NCBI RefSeq assembly: GCF_039793925.1
Contig: NZ_JBAMME010000376.1
Span: 7,244-71,243, forward strand
Origin: Thermogutta sp039793925
Lineage (GTDB): Bacteria > Planctomycetota > Planctomycetia > Pirellulales > Thermoguttaceae
DNA: 64,000 nt
Direction: 5' to 3'
The notes beneath the pieces were generated by a model. The model worked only from the letters and a program-made list of their open reading frames with translations. It did no database searches and had not been told where the DNA came from. A program made the translations under genes and the position numbers. Of the stretch, positions 1 to 8,560 are shown one piece after another. Numbering within the stretch: position 1 is the first letter of the stretch; every line of letters begins with the position of its first letter.

Positions 1-134
1 AAGCCATTGGCAAGGGAAACTGTTTGACTTGTCAGTCGGGGTTCCAGAAAAACCAGCTCGTGTCCAAAGGAGCGATTTGCCGCCTCCAAAAACTCCTTGT
101 CGTACGGCTTGGTGCTAAATACGGCAACTTTCAT
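1..134 (-). CDS. D-lactate dehydrogenase-like 2-hydroxyacid dehydrogenase, N-terminal 44 codons only
   Basis: The reverse strand from 134 encodes a protein beginning MKVAVFSTKPYDKEFLEAAN and continuing with GHELVFLEPRLT before the window edge cuts it. This matches the N-terminus of the LdhA-type NAD-dependent D-2-hydroxyacid dehydrogenases, which reduce pyruvate to D-lactate in the cytoplasm. A good Shine-Dalgarno sequence (GGGAGGTC, reverse strand, about 141-147) fixes the start. The catalytic Arg/Glu/His and the NAD-binding fold lie outside the window, so exact substrate is unproven. It is divergent from the glycosyltransferase at 586. Confidence 0.75.
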   Translation of the reverse strand, partial: MKVAVFSTKPYDKEFLEAANRSFGHELVFLEPRLTSQTVSLANG

Positions 135-585
135 CGCGGACCTCCCTGAGAATCAAGAGTCAACCCCTTTATTATTGGCATGTGACAAGGGGCGTATACC
201 GGCAAAAGTGTCCGCGATTCTCGATGACAAACGCATTTCCATCCCGTGCCCGAGTGTCGGGCTCCCTGTTATGGACCTGCGCTCTCAAGGAAAAACGCAC
301 GAGTCGCCTGCCTGCAAAGTCTGGAAGTTAAATCCGCACGGCCGTAGCATTTCCGAGCCAAGCAGGAACGGGGTCGTCGGTCCTGCCAGCCTTGGCCGAT
401 AGACGTCCCGAAAGATGACTCCTGTCTGCTGGAGCACACCAGAAAAGGGAAGGCTTCATGAACAGAAGATCCTTTTTGGTTTGCGAGGGTGCATATGATT
501 GAAAGATCGAAGCGGAGCAAGCTGAGCGGTAAACAATGACAATGGAGTAACTTGGCGATCACAAGACAAGAGCGGTGTCAGCGAG
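135..585. other. intergenic region between divergent genes
   Basis: This 451-base spacer lies between the divergent dehydrogenase and glycosyltransferase genes and must hold both promoters. I see a 6-bp inverted repeat GCCCGA/TCGGGC with a 3-base loop at 248-262 and CCCCTT/AAGGGG at 164-192, but no T-run and no convincing -35/-10 pair. Reading frames here have no recognisable protein features. Confidence 0.6.
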
Positions 586-1320
586 ATGACTCAACAGAAT
601 TTTCTCACGGCTTTACCAGTTTATAACGAGGCCCGCCACATTGGAGATGTTCTCCGGACAGTGGCCAGGTTTTCCTCGAATATTCTGGTCGTGGATGATG
701 GATCGACGGACGGAACAGGGGAAGTTTTGAAGAGTTTTCCGAATGTCAGGGTGATTCGTCATCCCGAGAATCGAGGTTATGGAGCAGCCCTGCGGACGGC
801 GTTCACCTATGCCGTGGACCAGGGTTACGAGGTACTCGTCACAATTGACTGTGACGGCCAACACGAGCCGCACCGTATTCCGGAGTTTGTAGCGGCGTGC
901 ACTCCCGAAGTGGATGTGGTGTCTGGCAGCCGATACCTGAAGAGATTTCCCAGCGACACTGAGCCTCCTCCCGATCGGCGCCGGATCAATGAGGTGATCA
1001 CCGCCGAGTTGAATCGACGGTTGGGACTCCATTTGACTGACGCCTTCTGCGGATTCAAGGCCTATCGCACAGAGGCCCTCCGCAAGCTAGATTTAACCGA
1101 AAACGGGTATGCGATGCCAATCGAGTTCTGGGTGCAGGCCGTCAAACACGGGTTGCGTATTATTGAAATACCGGTTCCCTTGATCTATCTGGAGGAGGAA
1201 CGGGCATTCGGAGGGGCGCTGGATCAGGCGGAAACCCGTCTGGCTGTCTATCGGGCAGTGCTGGAACGCAGCCTACAGCGGGCGGGACTGGATGATTTAT
1301 CCAAGAGTTCACTCATTTAA
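586..1320 (+). CDS. GT2 family glycosyltransferase (DPM1/dolichyl-phosphate-mannose-synthase-like)
   Basis: The 244-residue protein is a GT-A fold family 2 glycosyltransferase without membrane segments. Visible motifs are the N-terminal ALPVYNEA, the nucleotide-binding VVDDGSTDG (about residues 35-43), the NRGYGAALRTAF segment and the metal-binding D88-C-D90 followed by GQH. This layout is typical of polyprenyl-phosphate sugar transferases that take a nucleotide-sugar donor on the cytoplasmic face. The C-terminal hydrophobic helices of many DPM1-like enzymes are absent, so it may be soluble or need a partner. The start ATG has only a weak ribosome site. Donor and acceptor cannot be read from sequence. 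A BshC-like gene follows about 100 bases later on the same strand. Confidence 0.85.
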   Translation: MTQQNFLTALPVYNEARHIGDVLRTVARFSSNILVVDDGSTDGTGEVLKSFPNVRVIRHPENRGYGAALRTAFTYAVDQGYEVLVTIDCDGQHEPHRIPEFVAACTPEVDVVSGSRYLKRFPSDTEPPPDRRRINEVITAELNRRLGLHLTDAFCGFKAYRTEALRKLDLTENGYAMPIEFWVQAVKHGLRIIEIPVPLIYLEEERAFGGALDQAETRLAVYRAVLERSLQRAGLDDLSKSSLI

Positions 1321-1418
1321 CGTGTCTAGGTGGCTGAGCATTTCGCAATGACGCGCTAACTTTTAGCAAGCCCTGGAGTGTGCCAACCGCTGCTGTTTGT
1401 TTGGAAACGTTGACAACG

Positions 1419-3062
1419 ATGAGCCTCACGATGGACAAATCGCCTCACGCGAAACTCCGCGCTCCCACGGAAGACGGCGGTATTTTGCTCTGGCCGGAGC
1501 TTTTCCACTGGGGATCGCTGGCCGAAGCAAACCGCTATGCTCTGACCAGGAATTCAGCACGCGTGTTTGGCTTTTCGTTGTCCGAACTCGCCGTGCGGGC
1601 CCGACAGGAGATGCTGACGGCGGCCCGCCGCTGGACCGGAAGATACCGATCGGTGGAATTCCCTGAGACCGCAACCGCAAATGGTTTGCCTCCTATTTAT
1701 ATCACGGGCCATCAGCCCGAGCTTTTTCACCCCGGTGTGTGGCTGAAAAATGCTGTGCTTGACGGCGTAACGCAGAATGGTCCAGCGATCACCATCCACA
1801 TGATTGTGGACAGTGACGTGCTCAAAGGCCTTGCCGTTCCGGTTCCATCGGGAGTGCCCGAGCAACCCAGAATGGCATACATACCTCTGGATGAAGGTCC
1901 GTGCGGGTGGCCCTATGAAGAAAGGCCCGTTGTTAGCAGGGAAGTTTTTACGGAATTTGACGCGGCTGTGTGCCGGGCGGTTCGAGGTCTTGTGCCGAAT
2001 CCCCTTATCGGCAAATTCTGGTCGCTCGTTCGTGAAAGTCTCGAGGTGAGTCCGCGATTGGCCCATGCCATCGCTATTGGAAGACATCGCCAGGAATCGC
2101 TGTGGGGATGGCAAACGCTGGAAGTCCCCCAAAGCTGGCTGTGCCGATTGCCGAGCTTCCTGATTCTGGCTGCGCATATCTGGTTGGAAGCCCGGCGATT
2201 CCTGATGCTCCACAATCGGGCCGTGGACGCGTACAGGCGAGCCCATCGGTTGCGATCCCGATCCCATCCGTTTCCACATCTGATCGAGGCTGATGGTTGG
2301 AATGAAGTGCCGTTTTGGACATGGTCGTTGGAATCGCCTTACCGTCAGCGAGTGTTCACGCGGCATTCCGGGAACTGTGTGGAGCTCTCCGATCTGGCTC
2401 ACTGGCGAACCCGCATTCCGGATGTTCGTTTGAGCGATCCTGGCTGGCTGGCCGATTGGGCTTCTGAGTTGGAAAAAAGCGGCCGCCGAATTCGTGGGCG
2501 GGCGGTAATCACAACCCTGTGGGCCCGTTGCTTCTTGAGCGACTTCTTTATTCACGGTTTGGGCGGGGCGAAATACGATCAGGTCACGGATGCCATCATT
2601 CGCGACTTTTTAAAGATCGATCCGCCCGCCTATGCGACGGCAACGGGAACCCTGTTTCTCCCCGTGGCGCGGCCCTCGGTGGACGAGTCGGACGAACGGG
2701 CGATGCGAGTTCAGCTCCGCGACCTGGAGTTTCATCCAGAAAAACACATCTCTTTGGCGGCGTTGCCGCCAGATGCACGACGAGTTGTAGAAAAGCTGAT
2801 TGAAGAAAAATGGCAGTGGATCAATACAGCGATTACCCCAGAGAGCGCTGCCCATCGTTATCGTCGCATACGTGAAATCAACCAGGCGCTACAGCCGTTT
2901 GTGGAGGATGAACGGCAACGCCTGTTACAGCTTCTCAACGAAACACGGGAAAAGTTAAAAATAAAGCACATCCTGGCGGCTCGCGATTGGGCCTTTTGTC
3001 TGTATCCTGAAGAACAATTAACCAGGTTTTACGCAGCGGCCGTCCAAACCGTTGCCCGCTAG
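1419..3062 (+). CDS. large conserved hypothetical protein with BshC-like motifs
   Basis: This cytoplasmic-looking protein of about 547 residues has no signal peptide or membrane helix. I do not recognise it as a characterised family. Two stretches look like the bacillithiol-synthesis ligase BshC: ITGHQPELFHPGVWLKNAVL resembles BshC's TGQQ...GPLYTLYKA nucleotide-site loop, followed by a segment ending VDSD where BshC has an acidic/His motif; and DFFIHGLGGAKYDQVTDAII resembles BshC's AYIAGPGEIAYWAQL region. A charged, coiled-coil-like tail (about residues 460-530) also fits BshC architecture. If homologous, it might add an amino acid to an amino-sugar thiol precursor; this is inference. The start is uncertain: ATG 1419 is used here, GTG 1380 and ATG 1431 are alternatives, and none has a strong Shine-Dalgarno. 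Confidence 0.55.
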   Translation: MSLTMDKSPHAKLRAPTEDGGILLWPELFHWGSLAEANRYALTRNSARVFGFSLSELAVRARQEMLTAARRWTGRYRSVEFPETATANGLPPIYITGHQPELFHPGVWLKNAVLDGVTQNGPAITIHMIVDSDVLKGLAVPVPSGVPEQPRMAYIPLDEGPCGWPYEERPVVSREVFTEFDAAVCRAVRGLVPNPLIGKFWSLVRESLEVSPRLAHAIAIGRHRQESLWGWQTLEVPQSWLCRLPSFLILAAHIWLEARRFLMLHNRAVDAYRRAHRLRSRSHPFPHLIEADGWNEVPFWTWSLESPYRQRVFTRHSGNCVELSDLAHWRTRIPDVRLSDPGWLADWASELEKSGRRIRGRAVITTLWARCFLSDFFIHGLGGAKYDQVTDAIIRDFLKIDPPAYATATGTLFLPVARPSVDESDERAMRVQLRDLEFHPEKHISLAALPPDARRVVEKLIEEKWQWINTAITPESAAHRYRRIREINQALQPFVEDERQRLLQLLNETREKLKIKHILAARDWAFCLYPEEQLTRFYAAAVQTVAR

Positions 3063-3269
3063 AGAAATGGCCGGATTCCCCGCGGACCTCAACAAGTTTG
3101 CGGACGTGATAACCAGGTCGGGTCGCTTGACGGTGCCTTCTCTCGAAGAGTAGCATCTTGTTGAGTTTCCTTCACGAGAAAAACCGTTATCCCATCTCTT
3201 ATACAAGCAGCGGGATGGGTTTAATGGGAAAATCTTACATGACTGCCCGTGTACATCGGAGGAGAAATC

Positions 3270-4574
3270 ATGTCGCAATTTGAAATGACTCGACGTGCGT
3301 TTTCCCAACTTGGTATTGGCGCTTTGGCCTGGTCGGCCGTGAGTCGTTCCCGTGTTCTGGGGGCCAATGACCGAATCCGCCTGGGGTTTATCGGTGTGGG
3401 AAATCGGGGCAGTCAGCTTCTGGATGCCTTTCTCAAGCATGAGGACATGGAGGTGGCGGTCCTCTGTGATGTCTATGAACCCTACCTTGATCGAGCCCAG
3501 CAAAAACTCCCGCGTAAAGCCGACACGACAATCGATTTCCGAAAGGTTCTCGATCGGAACGATGTGGACGGGGTGGTGATCGCGACGCCCGACCACTGGC
3601 ACGCGATTCAAACCGTTTGGGCGTGCCGGGCAGGTAAAGACGTTTATGTGGAGAAGCCGCTTTCCATCACGGTGGTGGAAGGACGGAAAATGGTCGAAGC
3701 CGCCCGCAAGTACCAGCGGATCGTTCAGGTTGGCACGCATCGACGGTCTTCCAAACTGTACGCCCAGCTGTACGAGCTTGTACACTCCGGAAAAATTGGC
3801 AAAGTGACGGTTTCCCGGGCGTATCGGCTCAGCAACATGTATCCCAAGGGAATCGGCAAAGCAACACCGTCCGCTCCACCTCCGGGACTTCACTGGGACC
3901 TCTGGCTGGGGCCTCGTCCGGAACGACCTTTTCAGGAGACAATTGCCCCTTACAAATTCCGGTGGTGGCATCTTTATTCATCGCAAATGGCGAATTGGGG
4001 AGTGCACTATCTGGATGCCATTCGCTGGTTGACCGACGAGTTGGCTCCGTCCTCTGTCTGTGCGATGGGGGGACGATTTGCTGTGGATGACGATCGCACG
4101 ATTCCCGACACGATGGAAGCGGTCTTCCAATTTGCCTCGGGGCGATTGGCAATTTTTGGACAGTACGAGGCCTCCGGGGTGCCGGCACTGGCCCAGGGCG
4201 AGCTGGAACTCCGTGGTACGCTGGGCGCTGCGTATATCGGGGGCACGAAGTTCGAAATCATCCCCGAGCGTGGTGGACAGTTCCAGGATCCCAGTCCACG
4301 GATGGACCCTATCCGTGTCCAGGTGCCTGCCGGCGAAAACGACATGACCGTCGACCACGCGCGGAATTTCCTGGATTGTATGAGAAGCCGCCAGCTCCCC
4401 AATGCCGACGTGGAGATCGGACATCGTTCTACTACATGCAGTTTAATCGCCAATATATCGCTGGCAGTTGGCGCTCGCCTGGAATGGGACGCCGAGAAAG
4501 AACGTTTTACGAATAACGAAGAGGCCAATCAGATGCTCCACTACGAGTATCGAAAACCCTGGTCACTCGATTAG
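3270..4574 (+). CDS. Tat-exported Gfo/Idh/MocA family oxidoreductase
   Basis: The 434-residue protein starts with a twin-arginine signal (MTRRAF followed by a hydrophobic stretch ending near VLGAND), so it is likely exported folded with its nicotinamide cofactor. The Rossmann motif GFIGVGNRG follows at about residues 38-46, and the family's catalytic-site EKP is at E128-K129-P130. The C-terminal alpha/beta domain is full length. Relatives oxidise or epimerise sugars, cyclitols or glycosides; the substrate here is not predictable. ATG 3270 is chosen because GGAGGAG lies 5-6 bases upstream (3258-3264), although the frame extends to 3249. An exported GH5-like glycosidase follows at 4765, so a shared role in sugar catabolism is plausible. 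Confidence 0.88.
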   Translation: MSQFEMTRRAFSQLGIGALAWSAVSRSRVLGANDRIRLGFIGVGNRGSQLLDAFLKHEDMEVAVLCDVYEPYLDRAQQKLPRKADTTIDFRKVLDRNDVDGVVIATPDHWHAIQTVWACRAGKDVYVEKPLSITVVEGRKMVEAARKYQRIVQVGTHRRSSKLYAQLYELVHSGKIGKVTVSRAYRLSNMYPKGIGKATPSAPPPGLHWDLWLGPRPERPFQETIAPYKFRWWHLYSSQMANWGVHYLDAIRWLTDELAPSSVCAMGGRFAVDDDRTIPDTMEAVFQFASGRLAIFGQYEASGVPALAQGELELRGTLGAAYIGGTKFEIIPERGGQFQDPSPRMDPIRVQVPAGENDMTVDHARNFLDCMRSRQLPNADVEIGHRSTTCSLIANISLAVGARLEWDAEKERFTNNEEANQMLHYEYRKPWSLD

Positions 4575-4764
4575 CAAGTGAAAATGGCATTAAGGTACAA
4601 GTAATAAACAGGCACGTCCGCACCATAATCGACGTGTATATTTCGCAAAGAAACATGCCAATAGTAAGTTAGAAAGAATTTGTGTGCTGTGATAACTCCG
4701 TAATCGTGCTGGTCTGTTGAAGCAGGCACATTTTTAATGTGCGTTTGTCAGGGGGAAATTGTGT

Positions 4765-6948
4765 ATGCTTAAACCTGCGTCGGTTGTCGGAGTGCTCCTG
4801 GTGGTGTTTGTGGTGCCCACCCTTTTTGAACAGGCGGGTCCCTCGGCTGAGGAATTCGCTCCCTGCGCGGTCTCCTGGGATGCGGGAGACAGTTTGATCG
4901 ATCTATCGTTCCTCCTTGAGAAACCTGCCGGAAAGGACGGGTTCATCACGGTTAAAGACGGCCATCTGGCCACGGCGTCGGGCGAGAGGATCCGCTTTTG
5001 GGGCGTCAATTTTTCCGGCCAGGGTTGCCTACCGCCAAAAGAAGACGCACCGATCATCGCACGCCGGCTGGCCCGCTGGGGGATCAACTGCGTGCGGTTC
5101 CACTTTTTCGACAGACCAGCTCCGAACGGTATCATCGCGGCCAATCGGGACGATACTCGCCAGCTCGATCCTGAGATGGTGGATCGCCTGGACTATATCA
5201 TTTATCAACTCAAAGAGAATGGAATTTATGTCGATTTGAATCTCAATGTCGCACGCAGTTACAAACCGGGTGACGGTGTCAAGGACTATGAGTATTTGGG
5301 ATTTGCCAAAGGTCTCACGTATTTTGATCCGAGACTTTTAGAATTGCAACGCGAGTACGCGCAGCAACTGCTGACGCATCGCAATCCTTACACGGGGAAC
5401 GAGTATCGAAATGAACCGGGTGTGGCACTCATCGAGTTCGTCAATGAGAATTCCCTGGTCGAAGCCTGGATGGATGGGCGGCTTCAGGGACTCAATACAC
5501 GGAAGAATCCGGGTACCTGGACGGATATCACCAAAAGCTACGCCGAGGATCTCACGAAGCTCTACAACGCGTGGCTTCAAAAGAATGTCACCCCGGAAGT
5601 TCGAAGGCAGATAGCCGAGGAGGCCGGGGTTGACGAAGGAGAACTTATCCCCCGACTTCGCCCGGCGGAGTTTGCCAGGGCCTCGCCATTGCGGTTTCAT
5701 ACTGAAGCACAATTCTACATGGCGGTAGAAAAGGAATATTTCCTCAGTATGAAACGTTACTTAAAAGAGGAGATCGGTGTAAAACAGCTCCTCATTGGAA
5801 ATAGTGATCACGGGCATGGACACACAGGTTACCCGATCGTCGTGGGGACGTCTCTGCTGGATATCGTGGACGGTCATGTTTACTGGCAGCATCCGTCGTA
5901 TATTCGCGATCCGCAGACCGGTCGCACGATAGGCTTCCGAATACCAAACACACCGATGGTGGTGGATCCTTTACATTCCACGGTTGTTCAACTGGCCCGA
6001 ACGCCCTTAATGAACAAGCCCTACACGGTTTCGGAGGTCAATCATCCGTTTCCCCATCAATACGCTTGCGAAGGTATTCCCATTCTCGCTGCCTACGGAG
6101 CGTTTCAGGACTGGGATGGTATTTTCTGGTACACGCTCACCCATCAACAAGTGGTGGGGAAGGAGCCGCGGATCGCAGGCCATTTCGATCTGGCGTTTGA
6201 TCCAGTGAAGATGACACAACTCGCGGCGTGCAGCCTGGCTTTTGTACGGGGAGACGTGCAAACCGCCCGAGAATTCGTGACTAGAACATACACTCCCGAA
6301 CAAGTGCGAGAGAGCATCCGCTTGACCGGCCGTCGAGACCTGATGCCGTTTTTCACGCCAGGCTTTCCGCAAGCTTTGCCGCTGAAGCATGCGGTGCGAG
6401 TGGCTTCCTTTGATGGGCCGCCGTTTAGTGAGATTCCTTTTTCCGACGAGAACCCGGTCGTTGCCGATACCCAGCAAATCAAATGGTATGTGAAGCGTGG
6501 AACAGCCGGTCTAGTGGTGGTAGACAGTCCCCGATGGAAAGCTGTCGTCGGGCATCTCAAAGAGATTCCGGAGCGACCCTCGCAACTGGGTGTCAAGGTT
6601 GAAAATGAGTTCGCGGCTATTACCATCTGCTCGCTTGATGATCATCCATTGACCGAAGCGGGTCGACTTTTGCTCACTGCGACGTCACGGGTCGAGAATA
6701 CCGGGCAGAAATGGAACACCGAGCGTACGACTCTGGAAGACTGGGGAAACGCTCCAACCGTGATTGAGGTAGTCCGGGGTGAGCTGGAACTCAAGGAATG
6801 GAACGCGAAACGAATTGATTGCCAACCATTGGACGCGAACGGCAGACCACTGGGCCCAGCTTTCCAGGCATCCCCTACAGACGAAGGCTGGAAGATCGCG
6901 CTGGGCGGCCAGCCGGTAACCTGGTATTTGCTCACCGTCGAGCGTTGA
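4765..6948 (+). CDS. secreted glycoside hydrolase, clan GH-A (GH5/cellulase-like)
   Basis: This 727-residue protein has a cleavable signal peptide (hydrophobic core VVGVLLVVFVV) and then a domain opening with GFITVKDGHLATASGERIRF, common to large planctomycete and verrucomicrobial cellulase-family proteins. The (beta/alpha)8 region contains RFWGVNF, WGINCVRFHFFD, a likely acid/base E228 in FVNENS and a likely nucleophile E424 in VSEVNH. The last 250 residues form beta-rich accessory domains. It should hydrolyse a beta-linked glycan outside the cytoplasm; specificity is unknown. ATG 4765 is preferred over TTG 4759 because GGGGGA sits about 9 bases upstream. It follows the Gfo/Idh gene after 190 bases without a recognisable terminator. 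Confidence 0.82.
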   Translation: MLKPASVVGVLLVVFVVPTLFEQAGPSAEEFAPCAVSWDAGDSLIDLSFLLEKPAGKDGFITVKDGHLATASGERIRFWGVNFSGQGCLPPKEDAPIIARRLARWGINCVRFHFFDRPAPNGIIAANRDDTRQLDPEMVDRLDYIIYQLKENGIYVDLNLNVARSYKPGDGVKDYEYLGFAKGLTYFDPRLLELQREYAQQLLTHRNPYTGNEYRNEPGVALIEFVNENSLVEAWMDGRLQGLNTRKNPGTWTDITKSYAEDLTKLYNAWLQKNVTPEVRRQIAEEAGVDEGELIPRLRPAEFARASPLRFHTEAQFYMAVEKEYFLSMKRYLKEEIGVKQLLIGNSDHGHGHTGYPIVVGTSLLDIVDGHVYWQHPSYIRDPQTGRTIGFRIPNTPMVVDPLHSTVVQLARTPLMNKPYTVSEVNHPFPHQYACEGIPILAAYGAFQDWDGIFWYTLTHQQVVGKEPRIAGHFDLAFDPVKMTQLAACSLAFVRGDVQTAREFVTRTYTPEQVRESIRLTGRRDLMPFFTPGFPQALPLKHAVRVASFDGPPFSEIPFSDENPVVADTQQIKWYVKRGTAGLVVVDSPRWKAVVGHLKEIPERPSQLGVKVENEFAAITICSLDDHPLTEAGRLLLTATSRVENTGQKWNTERTTLEDWGNAPTVIEVVRGELELKEWNAKRIDCQPLDANGRPLGPAFQASPTDEGWKIALGGQPVTWYLLTVER

Positions 6949-7024
6949 CCGATGAAAGGGTCTTCGTGAGCGTGTTGCCCTTCTGTTAATTCACGATGAT
7001 AAAACGGCCGACGGGGATGTCGCC

Positions 7025-7528
7025 ATGGAATCAATCCGTAACATTCTTCGTGCGTTTTTTGTGTACGTTATGTACCCAGCCGTTGTGGTCGGCCTGTTTA
7101 TCTATCTTGTCTCGCTGTTGTTCTTTTTGGTCCGCTGCGCCAAAACGACATCAGGGGCCATTCGCCGTGCAGTGGGCGGACTGCTGCCCATCGTCATTCT
7201 CGTGTTTCTTGTTTCGAGCGATTTTCTTGATGGGGGACACCTCGCGGAATGGCTTGACCAAGTTTCCGACGTTCATCGTTTTGTTCTGGGGGCGGTGGCG
7301 GCCTTTGTGATGATGGAAACCGGAAAACAACTGGGACGGACCGACGCCAACTCCGCAGTGGCGGCTTATGCCTTTTTTGTGTCCTGTCTTTTGGCGGTGC
7401 TACTGTGGGTTGTGATGGGAGGCCTTTTGGACAAATTGAACTGGACCCTCTTCGCTTTCATCCTTGTGGGGGGCCTTCACGTAATGTTTCGCGGACTTCC
7501 CGGCTGGTTCGACTCGCCATCCCACTGA
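7025..7528 (+). CDS. small polytopic membrane protein of unknown function
   Basis: The 167-residue product has about five predicted hydrophobic segments (around residues 12-35, 48-63, 85-97, 108-130 and 137-155) and a short polar end. No catalytic or binding motif is visible. It is an inner-membrane protein whose function I cannot assign. Codon use and the length of the open frame support coding. It lies 76 bases after the glycosidase and converges on the dehydrogenase gene at 7575. The start has only a weak purine-rich site upstream (GGGGATG, about 7013-7019). Confidence 0.6.
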   Translation: MESIRNILRAFFVYVMYPAVVVGLFIYLVSLLFFLVRCAKTTSGAIRRAVGGLLPIVILVFLVSSDFLDGGHLAEWLDQVSDVHRFVLGAVAAFVMMETGKQLGRTDANSAVAAYAFFVSCLLAVLLWVVMGGLLDKLNWTLFAFILVGGLHVMFRGLPGWFDSPSH

Positions 7529-7574
7529 ACAGACGACCAACGGGGAGCGTTCTCAGCTTTGACGCAAAAAACGA

Positions 7575-8489
7575 TTATTGCGATGGCAACAGCCCTGCCT
7601 GACGTCGCACCTCGAGCGCGATCGCTGTCCAGTCCCAATCACCATATCCCTGGGCCAAAGCAGCAAGGTAGCGGTCACGCAGAAGGCTCAAAAACGGCAT
7701 CGGCGTCCTCGAATCGGCGGCCGACTGGAGGGAAAGATTGATGTCTTTCAGACCAAGCTGAAGACGAAAGAGGGGGTCACGGAATTGACCGCTCAGGAGA
7801 TGGCGGCCATATCCTTTGTAGATGAAACAGTCGAAAAGAAATTCGGTGATCGTGTCGAAAAAGGTTTCCGGTGGCAAACCATTCTTTTCGACAAAGGCGA
7901 ACGCCTCGGAGAGCGACTCCACGACCGTTGCGATAAGAAAGTTCGAGGCAAGTTTGGCCACGTGGGCAGATTCGGGACGGTCACCCAACTCCAACACCTG
8001 GCGGCTAATGGCCTGAAGCAACGGCTTGACACGCTGGCGTGCCGCAGCCGGTCCGGATATGTAGAAGGTCTGGCGTTTCGCGGCCACAGTGTCGGGTCGG
8101 CCCATCACCGGGGAGGCCAGGTAGGTTCCGCCCAACTGCTGATGTTTGTCTGCCAGCACACGCGCAGTTCGGGGAGAAATTGTGCTCATCGAGACGTGAA
8201 TGCCCTGCGGACCAAGTCGTCGGAATATCTCTCCATCGTCAAAAATCGAAAGGAGAGCCTGATCGTCCGAGACGCAGCTCATCACAAGCCCTCCGGGCAC
8301 GACCGCGTCGGCGGGTGAGGTTGCTTCAATCGCTCCTTTTTCGAGAAGGGGAAGGATCTTATCCCGTGTTCGGTTATACACGTGAACGCGATATCCTAGA
8401 GCCAGCCAGTTGGCGACCATCGCCTGACCCATTTGGCCGATCCCGATAAAACCAAATTCCTGGTCTCCAGCCGGTTGCGCGGAACACAT
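7575..8489 (-). CDS. beta-hydroxyacid dehydrogenase family NAD(P)-dependent oxidoreductase
   Basis: This 304-residue protein belongs to the 3-hydroxyisobutyrate/6-phosphogluconate dehydrogenase superfamily. It has an N-terminal Rossmann motif GFIGIGQMGQAM, a substrate-loop segment ASPVMGRPDTVAA corresponding to the family's PVSGG element, and KLASNFL carrying the catalytic Lys and conserved Asn. It would oxidise or reduce a small beta-hydroxy acid, semialdehyde or imine; the substrate cannot be named. The frame extends upstream to 8639, but GGAGGA placed 7 bases before ATG 8489 and the family alignment set the start here. That leaves 71 bases to the metallophosphoesterase gene upstream. Confidence 0.85.
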   Translation of the reverse strand: MCSAQPAGDQEFGFIGIGQMGQAMVANWLALGYRVHVYNRTRDKILPLLEKGAIEATSPADAVVPGGLVMSCVSDDQALLSIFDDGEIFRRLGPQGIHVSMSTISPRTARVLADKHQQLGGTYLASPVMGRPDTVAAKRQTFYISGPAAARQRVKPLLQAISRQVLELGDRPESAHVAKLASNFLIATVVESLSEAFAFVEKNGLPPETFFDTITEFLFDCFIYKGYGRHLLSGQFRDPLFRLQLGLKDINLSLQSAADSRTPMPFLSLLRDRYLAALAQGYGDWDWTAIALEVRRQAGLLPSQ

Positions 8490-8560
8490 ACCTAGCTCCT
8501 CCAATACCAGATCGCATCCGCAAATGCCCAACGGAGTTTTTTGTGAATTGTGTAACGGAT

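Noticed and set aside
248..262. GCCCGA-gtg-TCGGGC hairpin as a terminator
   Set aside because: There is no T-run after it and its place between divergent starts does not suit a terminator.
1554..2555. 333-codon open frame on the minus strand
   Set aside because: It lies wholly antisense to the BshC-like gene, has no ribosome site or family motif and reflects high-GC codon shadowing.
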